Of a stretch of 64,000 nt of DNA, positions 24,387-34,396 are shown piece after piece (positions within the stretch are counted from its first letter, which is position 1; the number at the start of each line of letters is the position of its first letter). The translations under genes and the position numbers were made by a program. Source of the stretch: Anaerotignum sp. (GTDB lineage Bacteria > Bacillota > Clostridia > Lachnospirales > Anaerotignaceae); contig JAHHTU010000006.1 of the NCBI GenBank assembly GCA_020024455.1, positions 6,181 to 70,180 of the forward strand, read 5' to 3'. The notes under the pieces were generated by a model. It made no database searches. It was not told the DNA's origin and worked only from the letters and a program-made list of their open reading frames with translations.

Positions 24387-26089
24387 TCTACCTGCCTCCT
24401 TATCATTCTTACCACTTCATCTGTCGTTGTGACACCGTCCATCACCAGTTGTATCCCATTCTCCAAAATGGGTTGGAATGTGGATTGATGCACAGCTTCT
24501 TCCAGTGTTTTCAAATCTTGCTGATGAATGGCTTGACGGATATGTGGTGTCATTGCCAAAATTTCAAACACTGCCGTTCTGCCACGATAACCGGTTTGGA
24601 AACACTCGGAGCAACCAGTCCCATGATAAAACGTATAAGGCTGACCGGTTGGCAGTCCCAACAATTCCACTTCTTCCTCTGTTGGTGTGTAGGCTTGTCT
24701 GCATTTTGGGCAAATTTTACGCACCAATCTTTGTGAAACAATGCCACGCACTGCACCCGCAATCAAATATGGCTCTACTCCAATGTCCAGCAAACGGTCA
24801 ATGGAGGCAATGGCATCGTTTGTATGAATGGTTGTCAAAACCAAATGCCCCGTCATCGCAGCACGCATGGCAATTTCTGCGGTTTCTCTGTCACGGATTT
24901 CCCCGATTGCCACAATATCCGGGTCTTGACGCAGAACCGCCCGCAAAGCATTGGCAAATGTCAAATCCGTCAAATCATTGATTTGCACTTGACACACCCC
25001 GTCCATGTGATACTCCACAGGGTCCTCCAAAGAAATCAAGTTGACTTCCTCACTTTTTTTGTAGTCAATCATGGTATACAATGTAGAGGTTTTCCCGGAA
25101 CCTGTCGGCCCTACCACCAACAACACGCCATCTGTATTGGCAGCCAACAGTTCCATAAATTTCCTTTTGTTCTCCCCCTGTAAACCAATCCCGTCTACGC
25201 TAATCATACGGGTATCTTTTCGCAAAAGACGAATAACGATTTTTTCCCCATGAATGGTAGGCAATGTGGAAACACGCAAATCCAATGTTTCCTGATGTAT
25301 GGTCATATTGATACGACCATCTTGCGGAATATTCTTTTTGGAAATATCCATTTTTGCCATAATTTTGATACGGGATATCACAGACATCTGCAATTCCCAA
25401 GGCACTGTTACGATATTACGCAAAGCACCGTCAATCCTCATACGAATGAGCAATTTCGAACCCATTGGCTCTATATGAATATCACTGGCATTTTCTGTAT
25501 AGGCTCTTTGAATGATGGAGTTTACCAAACGAATGGTAGGTGCTGCATTTTCATCTTCCTCATCTGCCGCCAAACGAAATTCTTCGCCCAGACGAATGGT
25601 TGCCCCATATTGCGTGGTATCCAAATCCCTACGCATATCTTCAATGGCACGCATGGTTCCCTGATTGCTGTACAAGTTTTGTAATGCTCTTTCGAGTGCC
25701 TCATAATTGGCAATCATCGGAATCACCTGTCTGTGTGTTGCTGCCCCCACTTCTTCAATGGCAGCAAAGTTCAATGGGTCAGACATACCCAAATAAATTT
25801 CTGTTCTTGTCGCACGCACAGGCACAACACGATATTTTTTTGCAATACTGCGTGGCAATAATTGTGCCATTTCTGATGATATGGTATATGCATTCAGGTC
25901 AATATATTCCAGCCCCAACTGTGTCATCAGTGCTTCAATCACCTGTTCTTCGGTGATAATGTTATAATCACGCAAAACGTCACCCAAACGTTTGCCATTT
26001 TGTTTTTGCATTGCCAAGGCTTCTTCCAATTGGCTTTGCGTAATACTGCCATTGCCAACCAACAAGTCACCCAATCTTGTATATTTCAT
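24383..26089 (-). CDS. pilB: Type IV pilus extension ATPase PilB (GspE family)
   Basis: The protein has 568 residues. The N-terminal MshEN/T2SSE-N domain (about 1-150) includes RLGDLLVGNGSITQSQLEEA; related MshEN domains bind c-di-GMP in some PilB/MshE proteins. The motor domain has Walker A VVGPTGSGKTSTLYTM near 320, Walker B RQDPDIVAIGEIRDRETAE and the His box TTIHTNDAIASIDRLLD. The zinc tetracysteine is CPKCRQAY and CSECFQTGYRGR near 465-500. It drives pilus extension. Confidence 0.96.
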   Translation of the reverse strand: MKYTRLGDLLVGNGSITQSQLEEALAMQKQNGKRLGDVLRDYNIITEEQVIEALMTQLGLEYIDLNAYTISSEMAQLLPRSIAKKYRVVPVRATRTEIYLGMSDPLNFAAIEEVGAATHRQVIPMIANYEALERALQNLYSNQGTMRAIEDMRRDLDTTQYGATIRLGEEFRLAADEEDENAAPTIRLVNSIIQRAYTENASDIHIEPMGSKLLIRMRIDGALRNIVTVPWELQMSVISRIKIMAKMDISKKNIPQDGRINMTIHQETLDLRVSTLPTIHGEKIVIRLLRKDTRMISVDGIGLQGENKRKFMELLAANTDGVLLVVGPTGSGKTSTLYTMIDYKKSEEVNLISLEDPVEYHMDGVCQVQINDLTDLTFANALRAVLRQDPDIVAIGEIRDRETAEIAMRAAMTGHLVLTTIHTNDAIASIDRLLDIGVEPYLIAGAVRGIVSQRLVRKICPKCRQAYTPTEEEVELLGLPTGQPYTFYHGTGCSECFQTGYRGRTAVFEILAMTPHIRQAIHQQDLKTLEEAVHQSTFQPILENGIQLVMDGVTTTDEVVRMIRRQVE

Positions 26090-26107
26090 ATACTTCCTCC
26101 TTCGTCA

Positions 26108-26599
26108 TCAGTCCGCATTCAGACATCGAACGGAAAAATGTGTTTCTTTTGTCATAGTGTGTCCGCTTTTCACCTTTACGGTAACCTCAAACACATGGTC
26201 TGTGCCATAAACCACTGTCAAATCCTCAATTTTATATGCACCATTCCCATATGCCCCCGAAGATAACATACGGCGGTTATTGGCTTCCAACTGCCCCTCT
26301 TGACCAATCCCCAATGTGGTGTTTCTGCCATGGTTGATACTGGTATAACGCTGCAAAACACCGGCATCGTCTGTAACCACTTCTCTTGCGTAGCGTAACT
26401 CATCGGAAAGCAAATTGCTTACTGTGGATAACAAAAGACGGCTTTCCGACTCTGCAACCATGGTCGTGTAACTGTCTTGTGCCATAAATAATCCCGTATG
26501 CAACACAAGCCCCAACAATGCCAGCACGCCTGTTGCCACTGTCATTTCTACCAATGTCACACCCCGACGATTGCGTAACTTTTTGAGAAACCGTTTCAT
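26108..26599 (-). CDS. Minor prepilin (PilW/GspJ-like)
   Basis: The protein has 163 residues. The leader is 13 residues ending RRG, and cleavage between Gly13 and Val14 gives VTLVEMTVATGVLALLGLVL with Glu at +5. The C-terminal part (GAYKIEDLTVVYGTDHVFEV, ending SVRCLNAD) resembles the beta-rich domain of GspJ/PilW minor pilins. It starts with a 4-nt overlap on the previous minor pilin and is followed 18 nt later by pilB. Confidence 0.8.
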   Translation of the reverse strand: MKRFLKKLRNRRGVTLVEMTVATGVLALLGLVLHTGLFMAQDSYTTMVAESESRLLLSTVSNLLSDELRYAREVVTDDAGVLQRYTSINHGRNTTLGIGQEGQLEANNRRMLSSGAYGNGAYKIEDLTVVYGTDHVFEVTVKVKSGHTMTKETHFSVRCLNAD

Positions 26600-26934
26600 G
26601 GCAATTCACCCCCCGCTGTATCTAAGGCATATGTATACAAACCTTTTCCCCCAAACACTTGCACAGGAATACGGATTGTCTTTGCACTTTCTTCCAAGTC
26701 AATCGTCGGCTTTGCGGCAATGCCGTCTGACAAAGGCTCTTTTTGACTTTCTGCCGCTGATAATGTTTCATAGAAATATACATCTGCTTTTTCTGCCTGC
26801 TGATTGATATTTGCAGACACCGCTACACCCCCCAACAACAAACCAACCGAAAGTGTAGCAATCAGAATAGATACCATCAGCTCCACCAATGTTTCGCCAC
26901 GCTGATTGCATAGCTTTTTTCGTATGTGCTTCAT
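26596..26934 (-). CDS. Minor prepilin (GspI/PilV-like)
   Basis: The protein has 112 residues. The leader is 13 residues ending QRG; cleavage would give mature ETLVELMVSILIATLSVGLL, with Glu at +5 but Glu rather than Phe/Met at +1. Small size fits GspI/PilV-type pilins. ATG 26934 has GGAGG upstream and overlaps the preceding gene by 4 nt. It is probably part of the tip-initiation complex with the two neighbouring pilins. Confidence 0.8.
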   Translation of the reverse strand: MKHIRKKLCNQRGETLVELMVSILIATLSVGLLLGGVAVSANINQQAEKADVYFYETLSAAESQKEPLSDGIAAKPTIDLEESAKTIRIPVQVFGGKGLYTYALDTAGGELP

Positions 26935-27641
26935 GGCTGCACCTCCTCTACACCGGTTGTCACCCAACCGATTTTCCATTGTAAAGGTTCTGTTTTTTGC
27001 AAATTTCCCTCTACCAATGTGACTGGCAATGTTGGCTTGTTTGTGGTTGGTGTCAATTCCGCCTTGATTTGATAATGCTCCAATGTTGCTGTCACTTCTA
27101 TGGCATAAGACTCTGCCACCACCTGCAACTGTATTTTCACTTCATCATCGTCATCTAATGGTGTGCCTGTTTTGGGGTGTACTGTCAAATGGTGAGAAAC
27201 AACCGCTCCCGACTTGACTTCTAATGTTTGAAAGTCTGATGGATTTAATTTTTCTTGTATTTCCTTTGCAAACAAAGCGTCAAAATCAGACAACAATATG
27301 GTAGACAAATAACCCTGTTTTTCTGTGTTTGTATGCGTATATGCACCGTCCAGCTGCTGAAAATGCCGTCTGATATCGGCATTTTCCAGCACTTCCTCCC
27401 GATATTGATACTGCCCTTTGTATTCTGTACGGTTTAACTCATCGCACAACACACGCACAGAAGAAGAAAGTGCCAAATAAATCTGATGCTCATCTAAATT
27501 GCTTTTATGTCTGCCTGCATTGGATACAGCCGCCATCAAAATGGAACTGGATACCATCGTACAAATCAGAAAAAATAATAGTGCAAGGAGCAAAGAGGCT
27601 CCACGTTGACTTTTTAATTTGCGTTTTGTCGCACGAATCAT
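26931..27641 (-). CDS. PilX/GspK-like minor pilin lacking Glu5
   Basis: The protein has 236 residues. A basic leader ends SQRG and the hydrophobic helix ASLLLALLFFLICTMVSSS follows, so cleavage after Gly14 is expected. The +5 residue is leucine, not glutamate; loss of Glu5 is a hallmark of GspK/PilK-type tip pilins. The soluble domain has conserved-looking ALSSSVRVLCDELNRTEYKG, like PilX N-domains. It overlaps the giant adhesin gene by 4 nt, so the two are translationally coupled. Confidence 0.75.
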   Translation of the reverse strand: MIRATKRKLKSQRGASLLLALLFFLICTMVSSSILMAAVSNAGRHKSNLDEHQIYLALSSSVRVLCDELNRTEYKGQYQYREEVLENADIRRHFQQLDGAYTHTNTEKQGYLSTILLSDFDALFAKEIQEKLNPSDFQTLEVKSGAVVSHHLTVHPKTGTPLDDDDEVKIQLQVVAESYAIEVTATLEHYQIKAELTPTTNKPTLPVTLVEGNLQKTEPLQWKIGWVTTGVEEVQP

Positions 27642-30600
27642 GATTGAGCCTCCTCTGCTTTCTGTTTCACTTCAATCGGCAAGTTCTGCCATGTGGTATA
27701 TGTATTGCCATCACATACAAACCGAAATTGCAACTTGACCATCGCAGAGGCAGGATACAATTTCTGTGGATATGCAGTGATTGCAACCGTATCGGTTTTT
27801 GCTGTGCCGTCTGCATTTTTCGCCCATTCTACCCAAATGGTTTCTTTGAATTCCGGAACAACTTCCTCAAAGCCAACCATGCGTACATCGCTGATGGGCT
27901 GTGGTTGTCCATTGACTTGCAGCACGAAATCGTCTTTGCCATCATACTGTTTGGTCTGTTCTTGTTTTACATCTTTTTCAAAAATAAATTCCATTTTGGG
28001 CAATGTGACTTCCGGTTTTGCTATCTGGAACAACAATGCACTGGTTGTGTGATATTCTTTACCCAAATAGGTAAAATCAAATTGTGCTGTCATCTGCGTT
28101 GCACCTGTTTTTGTTTTGCTCGTCGCCTGCAACATCAAGCCATTTTCTTGCTGAATGGTTGCTTGTGAGAAGTATGTCGGGTCAAATTCAACATTGCAAT
28201 TTAACAACTGCACTTGCAAACCTTCCGGCAACTTTTTATCGTTTTTATCATGCAATTCCAAAGGAATGTTTGCACTTGGCACGGCAGATGTCTGTATGGT
28301 CGGCATCAATTCGTCTGTAAATACCAAAATCGGCGAACTGCCTTTTGCTACCAAACGCAAGTATGCTGTCACATTGACTTCGATTGGCAATTCATACACT
28401 TTGCCATTGATTTCATAAGATACCAGAATGATGGTACTGCCTGCGGATTTTGCAGTCACTTTCAAAATACGATTGTTTTCTGTATCCCCTGCAAGCAATA
28501 CTGCATCAGCAACTTCTGCATTTTGACTGGATACGTTCCACTGACCACCCGCCTCAACCATAGACAATGTCAGTGTTTCTTCCCATACTGCATGGTGTTC
28601 TGCCTCTTTGTAATCTGCAAACACATCGAGATTGACAGGCAACGCACCATATGTACGGCGAATACCTGCCAATGGCCAATCGCCATAATGCACATTGGCT
28701 CTGCCATTTGGTGCCAAGTCACTGCTTTGGGTGAGAATTGTGGGGAAAGGATAGTTTTTACCCAACAGACTGCTATCACTACCAAAGCTGTATCGTCCGT
28801 CAATGGATTCTCCCTCCACTGTTTGGGTGGTAACGGTGGCAAAGCCGCCACCGTTTGCATTCAATCTATGCAGCAAGCCTTGAGAGTCGGTACTGTCTGA
28901 CATTTGACTGTAAGTCATACCAACCACTTCTTCTTTATCAATATCTGTTTTGATTCGGCTGATTGTACCACCGTTATTTTTCAGCACTTCCGCAGCAAGA
29001 TAGAAATTGTTGTTGTAGTTGGACCAACCATGGTCAGAGTTGTAATGTCCTGGGTCATCGTGTTCTCTGTCTTGGTTCAGTTCACCACTGCCCCCCACCA
29101 CATACAGACCTTTGATGTATTGGTTGCTTGCAGCATTCGGAAGCACAACATAAGAATAACAGTTATTCAATGTGTTCTGTAATTTCTGCCCCGGACGACC
29201 CACTGTAATATCCGACCGATTTCCCACCTTCAAGGGTTTCATGTAAATTCCACCTACAATACCACCGCCATAAATCCCTCGTTTCGGGAATACCGAAGAT
29301 GTTTTTGCAACAGTGATGCTGCCACCGGCATAAGAGCTGCTGATACTTCCCTGACAACTTCCTACCAAGCCGCCCATACGGACATTATCATTATCACGGG
29401 AATCCAGCTTAATATTGGTGACTGCGGTACAGCCTTTCATATCCATATCACATACACCAATCAAACCGCCCAATCCGGTACCGCCCCACCCACCTTTTTT
29501 GGTTGCTTGGTGGGTATCCTGCACCGTATAGCCTGTGACTGCACAGTTTGTTACTGCACTTCCTTCTGTTGAGCCTGTCAGCCCTGCCAGCCCGCCGATT
29601 GCATACCATTGGCTTGTGCCACTGTCACTGCCCATCACAGTTGCTGTCCCATCGGTGGAATGCAGCACAATATTTTTCAGTGTGCCGTTAAAGACTGCAC
29701 CAAACAATCCAACACAGGAAGATGTCTGCCCATGAATATTGACATCGGCAATGATATAATCATTTCCATCATAATTTCCCCCAAACCAACCCGATAGAAT
29801 GCCCCCATTCACGCCCCAATCAGGGTCATAAAATTCAGCAATCGGTGTATAAATCTTTTTCTTTCCGTCCAAATCATGGGTTTGTTTCCAATGGTAATCA
29901 CGCTGAACCAGATTTCTGTCAATTCCATAGGAAAGGAAAGGGAATTGCACGGCGTTTTCTTTTACCAGAACCGTCTGTGTATTTTTCGTAGCACTGTTCC
30001 AGTTGATAAATTGCAACTGTTCAATAGAACGTACCTGATAAAAATTTTCTTCTGTACCCGGTAAGTGCTCGGTTTCATATGACATCGCATCTGCAAAGAA
30101 TGGATTGAGCTTGACTTCCATACGAGATGTGCCTTGCATCAATGTCCAAGTTGCCACAGGTGGCTCCATTTTGGCTTGATTTTGTTCTGCCATAATCAAA
30201 TGCAACCCTTGATTTTTCTCCGCTTGCCAAGTGTTATAACTGTAATAGTGATACTGTCCGCTCATCAAATCGGAAAGTGCTTGATTGATTTCTGTATTGC
30301 TCCATTCCTCTTTTGGCGTAAACAAACCATTGTCCCAATACATATCTTTGCTCAGCAACGCAGGTTTTTGTGTATCTGCACGATGGAAATATCCATATCC
30401 GTATTCTGTAACGGTTGCACCATCTCCATGCACCGTAGAGAGTGTGCTTCTTTCCAAAATTTGTTCTCCATCTGTGGAAAGCACACTGAAATGATAAGAT
30501 GGCTCTGCATTCGCATTGCTCAGTTTTTCCCAATAATATACACCCATTGTCCCCAAATCCATATGGTCAGGCCATTGTCCATAATGCATGGGGTTATTTT

Positions 30601-33600
30601 CCCGATTTTTGACTGTACCGGGATAAGGATATTTTTTTGTGGATTGGAATGCAATGGTATCTCCTGCCATACCCAGCCCATATACTGCATCGTTTTCTTC
30701 CTGTCCACGCAACTGTGCCCATGTCACAGGTTTTGCTGCGGGGTCCGGATACTGTGCTGCATAATGTTGGTTGCGATATGTAAAGTTACCTTCATTCAAA
30801 TATACACAATTTGTAGACGTATCAGGACTGAAACCATAGCGTTCCCCTTCCCCTTCTACCAAAAGGGATACTGCTGCATAACTGCGTTGAATGGTGGCAT
30901 CATTTTGACCGGCAAAACCGCAAGCATACACATCACCATATCTTGCACGGGAAGCTGTTACTTTCCCAACCGCATAGGATTGGTCAATTCTGCCGCCTGC
31001 CATATTATGTCCTACAAATCCACCAATATAAGCATTGGACAAATTGGTGTTTGCAGAAACGTGTGCCACCTCTGCACTGCTGTTCAAAATATTCCCTTCG
31101 TTACAAGCTACCAAAGCACCCATATATACTGTACTGTACATATAGCAGTTGGCATGGAATTTTGCATCAAATATCGCACAATTTCTGACTGTACCACCGT
31201 TGTATCCGACCAAGCCACCGGCATACAATGTTTTGGCACTGCTACCGCTTTGGGTAACTGTATATGCTGCTTCTTGATACATTTCATACACAATATCACG
31301 CAACACAGCGGTATTATAGCCAAACAAGCCGATATACTGATAATTTTTTCCTTTTTCATCTGTTGCAGTACTTCTCACCCCTTTGATAAGATAACTGTTT
31401 CCATAATAACTGCCACGGAACGGGTTTGTTGCATCAATACCAATGGGTGTTTGCTGCCATTGCCCTGTAAACAAGTCATACCCTATATACACACCATAAT
31501 CCAAATCTTGTTCCTGCAAAAAACGATATTGATGATTGCTGGTGTAATAGGTATCCAAACGGCTGAGCATATATAAATGACGTGGAGTACGCACCTGTAC
31601 CTGTTTTTGTTCTGTGAGGTTTTCCAAATCCAAGCCTTCTTCATAAGGCAAAATGGCATTTGCAAAATGCGGATTGTAATAATACACTTCTTCTATCTGG
31701 TCTTCCACATTGTTGATTTGTATTTTTTGGTAAAAATCCTTTGCCGCATAATTGGTATTGACCACACTGCCCGGTAATGTCAAAAGATAATAATGCCCTC
31801 CGTTTGCCGCCTCTGGTACGTTGGCAACTTCATAAATTACACCGCTTTGGTCTTTGCCGTATGCAATACGTTCTTTTTTTGTTTTTCCATCTGCCAAATA
31901 TGTTACATCTAATACTGCATGAATGTCAGAAATAGATTTTTTGCTTTGATATGCCATTGCATACCCATCTTCTATAATGACTTTATCATTTGACAAATAG
32001 TTCTTACCGCCGCCGCTAAATCCATAGGTATTGTCCGCATAGCGTTCATAATACACAAGACTGCTGTCTCTGAATTGTGCGCCCCAGTCGCCCCAATGTT
32101 CCAAACTTGCTATCCCCGGATATACAAATGTTGTCAATTCCAATGTGGTCTGTAAATTATACGGGTGAGATTTTGCGGTACTCTTTGGCACAAATGTTTT
32201 GGGTGCAAAAAGGGTATCCCATTTGGCAGGGTCTGTCAAATCACTGTATGGTTTTGCCAGTGCTTCATTCCCCGGCTGCAAATTAAAGGGGTCAGATGCC
32301 ACATAATATGTATTTTGATATGTACCTTTTTCACATAACGGATAATTTTTTAATTGATTTCCTACACCAAACAGCATCGCACTGTAAGAATTATCCACCT
32401 GTGTGTTGCCTGCACCCAAACTCAATCCTGCCGCTTTTGCAGCAACCTGTGTATCGCTGTCCATAAAGCCAACGGCATAACTGCCGGAAATTTTTGTATT
32501 GCCCTGTACATTTCCAATCAGACCTGCCACCGTTTTGCCTTTCAAATAAGATGCTGCATAGGCGTTTTTCACAGTCACACCAGAGGATTGTCCAATCAGA
32601 CCACCCACAGCCGCATTCCCTTGCATCAATGTAGATGCAGAACAGCCTTGCACGTTTGCATTTGTCAATTTACCAACCAAACCACCGATGACACCATCGC
32701 TGATGACTTGATAGTTGATACCATTTTCGCTGTCGCCCAATATATCACGCAAATTGGTACTTTGTTCGGAACGGTTTTCCCAATACACCTGACAATTTGT
32801 GATATCTACATATTGTCCCATACCCATCAAAACACCGGTTGGACCATTTTGTGCAGATATCGTGGTATCTACCAATCGGATATTACGCAGTTGTTTGTTC
32901 TGGTTTTGCGTACCTTCCAACACACCAAACAAACCTGCCGCACTTTCTTTTTGTTCTTTGATATGTAATCCGTAAATCGAAAATGCTTTCCCATCATACG
33001 ATTGCAGTTGTGCATTGTGTATCGGCTGAAAGTTATATGTTTCCTTTTCCGCAATATCTGCTTTTTGTTCTGCATATACTTTCTCGTCTACATTGGAATA
33101 TGCTTTGTCCAAATTCTGCAAATGACGCAGATAGGCAATATATGCTGTTTCCCCATCACTACCAGTTGCAAACAAACTGTTATCTTGTGCTGTTTTATTT
33201 GCACCATTGATGTGCAACTCTCCGCTATATTTCACATCTGCATAAATGGTAAAATCTTTGCCGTATTGCAAAGCACCTGCGGATTGTGGGAACAGTTCTT
33301 TGAATTGTACTTCATCTTCTTCCAAAGAGTCCAATATCCAAGTATATGTATACGCAAAATATGCCACACCTGGTTCCAATGTATCCTGTGCATCTGTTTG
33401 CTTCAATGTGATTTCTTGCCCTTGATATTGTAATGTGACATCTAATTTGACATTTTTATCCTCTTGAATCATGACTAACGTTCTGGGAAGCCAATAGGTC
33501 ACTTCTGCTCTGAGAGTATCTTCGTTATAAATATTGATGATTGGTGTTCGCAAAGAAATTGCAGTTGCACTTTCAGATGGGTCACCGCCATAATAACCAA

Positions 33601-34135
33601 TCATCGGAGACTGCTCCATACGCACATCTCTTGATGCTACACGCCACTGTTTGTAAAAATTGGGGAAATCACTTTCGATGGGCAGTGTTTCATCACCAAA
33701 AAATACATCTACCACACTGCCGCTTTCCGGTTCATAAATGACATAAAAATCTCCCTGCCATAAAGTGGATTCAATGGTTTCTTGCGGCAATAATTTTTGC
33801 ATGATATTTTGTTCACTGGAATGAATATAATATGCTGTAATTTGTGTTGTTTCGCCAGAACCGGTATCCACATCTACATGGTCGATACGGTTGCTGCCAT
33901 CTGTGCGAATGACATAGCGCTCCAAACGGTTTCCATTATGCAGTAAAATCGCACGATTTTGTGCTGCCATAAAAATTTCTTTTGCTGCATTATCCAATGT
34001 TGTGATTTGCAAACGATGCATATATGTCACAATCCCAACAATGGAAACTGCCAGAAGTACAATAGAAATCAATACAACAAACAACATCTCCTGTACGGTA
34101 AATCCCTTTTGCTTATTTTTTTTACAATGTTGCAT
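27638..34135 (-). CDS. Giant prepilin-adhesin with GLUG repeats (predicted pilus-tip adhesin)
   Basis: The protein has 2,165 residues, about ten times a normal pilin. The N-terminus is a real prepilin signal: an 11-residue basic leader ending KG, then FTVQEMLFVVLISIVLLAVS with Glu at +5. Residues about 55-300 are a pilin-like/beta globular part. GLUG-motif clusters (G-G-L-V/I-G-x-x-x-G-x-I/V-x-N/S-S/C-x-A) lie at about 395-600, 930-1110 and 1475-1640. The C-terminus (about 1830-2165) looks like two Ig-like/Big2-type domains (for example AKSAGSTIILVSYEINGKVY). GLUG repeats form beta-helical stalks in surface adhesins. As first gene of the pilus operon next to a GspK-like pilin, it is likely mounted at the pilus tip. 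No LPXTG or S-layer anchor is present. Confidence 0.88.
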   Translation of the reverse strand: MQHCKKNKQKGFTVQEMLFVVLISIVLLAVSIVGIVTYMHRLQITTLDNAAKEIFMAAQNRAILLHNGNRLERYVIRTDGSNRIDHVDVDTGSGETTQITAYYIHSSEQNIMQKLLPQETIESTLWQGDFYVIYEPESGSVVDVFFGDETLPIESDFPNFYKQWRVASRDVRMEQSPMIGYYGGDPSESATAISLRTPIINIYNEDTLRAEVTYWLPRTLVMIQEDKNVKLDVTLQYQGQEITLKQTDAQDTLEPGVAYFAYTYTWILDSLEEDEVQFKELFPQSAGALQYGKDFTIYADVKYSGELHINGANKTAQDNSLFATGSDGETAYIAYLRHLQNLDKAYSNVDEKVYAEQKADIAEKETYNFQPIHNAQLQSYDGKAFSIYGLHIKEQKESAAGLFGVLEGTQNQNKQLRNIRLVDTTISAQNGPTGVLMGMGQYVDITNCQVYWENRSEQSTNLRDILGDSENGINYQVISDGVIGGLVGKLTNANVQGCSASTLMQGNAAVGGLIGQSSGVTVKNAYAASYLKGKTVAGLIGNVQGNTKISGSYAVGFMDSDTQVAAKAAGLSLGAGNTQVDNSYSAMLFGVGNQLKNYPLCEKGTYQNTYYVASDPFNLQPGNEALAKPYSDLTDPAKWDTLFAPKTFVPKSTAKSHPYNLQTTLELTTFVYPGIASLEHWGDWGAQFRDSSLVYYERYADNTYGFSGGGKNYLSNDKVIIEDGYAMAYQSKKSISDIHAVLDVTYLADGKTKKERIAYGKDQSGVIYEVANVPEAANGGHYYLLTLPGSVVNTNYAAKDFYQKIQINNVEDQIEEVYYYNPHFANAILPYEEGLDLENLTEQKQVQVRTPRHLYMLSRLDTYYTSNHQYRFLQEQDLDYGVYIGYDLFTGQWQQTPIGIDATNPFRGSYYGNSYLIKGVRSTATDEKGKNYQYIGLFGYNTAVLRDIVYEMYQEAAYTVTQSGSSAKTLYAGGLVGYNGGTVRNCAIFDAKFHANCYMYSTVYMGALVACNEGNILNSSAEVAHVSANTNLSNAYIGGFVGHNMAGGRIDQSYAVGKVTASRARYGDVYACGFAGQNDATIQRSYAAVSLLVEGEGERYGFSPDTSTNCVYLNEGNFTYRNQHYAAQYPDPAAKPVTWAQLRGQEENDAVYGLGMAGDTIAFQSTKKYPYPGTVKNRENNPMHYGQWPDHMDLGTMGVYYWEKLSNANAEPSYHFSVLSTDGEQILERSTLSTVHGDGATVTEYGYGYFHRADTQKPALLSKDMYWDNGLFTPKEEWSNTEINQALSDLMSGQYHYYSYNTWQAEKNQGLHLIMAEQNQAKMEPPVATWTLMQGTSRMEVKLNPFFADAMSYETEHLPGTEENFYQVRSIEQLQFINWNSATKNTQTVLVKENAVQFPFLSYGIDRNLVQRDYHWKQTHDLDGKKKIYTPIAEFYDPDWGVNGGILSGWFGGNYDGNDYIIADVNIHGQTSSCVGLFGAVFNGTLKNIVLHSTDGTATVMGSDSGTSQWYAIGGLAGLTGSTEGSAVTNCAVTGYTVQDTHQATKKGGWGGTGLGGLIGVCDMDMKGCTAVTNIKLDSRDNDNVRMGGLVGSCQGSISSSYAGGSITVAKTSSVFPKRGIYGGGIVGGIYMKPLKVGNRSDITVGRPGQKLQNTLNNCYSYVVLPNAASNQYIKGLYVVGGSGELNQDREHDDPGHYNSDHGWSNYNNNFYLAAEVLKNNGGTISRIKTDIDKEEVVGMTYSQMSDSTDSQGLLHRLNANGGGFATVTTQTVEGESIDGRYSFGSDSSLLGKNYPFPTILTQSSDLAPNGRANVHYGDWPLAGIRRTYGALPVNLDVFADYKEAEHHAVWEETLTLSMVEAGGQWNVSSQNAEVADAVLLAGDTENNRILKVTAKSAGSTIILVSYEINGKVYELPIEVNVTAYLRLVAKGSSPILVFTDELMPTIQTSAVPSANIPLELHDKNDKKLPEGLQVQLLNCNVEFDPTYFSQATIQQENGLMLQATSKTKTGATQMTAQFDFTYLGKEYHTTSALLFQIAKPEVTLPKMEFIFEKDVKQEQTKQYDGKDDFVLQVNGQPQPISDVRMVGFEEVVPEFKETIWVEWAKNADGTAKTDTVAITAYPQKLYPASAMVKLQFRFVCDGNTYTTWQNLPIEVKQKAEEAQS

Positions 34136-34365
34136 ATGGTTTCCCCCTAATAGATTTTATATAAACCCTTCCCATATTTTGACAGTCTCAAATATTTTCT
34201 ATGAAACGATATACTTTTTCACTTTGGTTTATGATTTTTCGTTCTGAAAAAATAACGTTATGGGTTTGCATATAAAATTTGTTATCCTTTTGATTGATAA
34301 TTCAGATTAGATTTTATTTTGATACAACTGAAATAAAATGTTTATCATGTATCATATAAATAAAT

Positions 34366-34396
34366 GAAAAACAGACCAATTTTTCATCGGTCTGTA
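34366..34396 (-). terminator. Intrinsic terminator inside the leader of the pilus operon
   Basis: On the minus strand, ACAGACC / GGTCTGT with an 11-nt loop is followed directly by TTTTT. It lies about 125 nt after the predicted transcription start and 230 nt before the adhesin start codon, so it would stop most transcripts unless relieved. Confidence 0.7.

Noticed and set aside
30134..31576. A 480-codon open frame on the plus strand opposite the giant adhesin gene
   Set aside because: It is antisense to a well-supported coding frame, has cysteine/isoleucine-rich shadow composition, and has no ribosome binding site.
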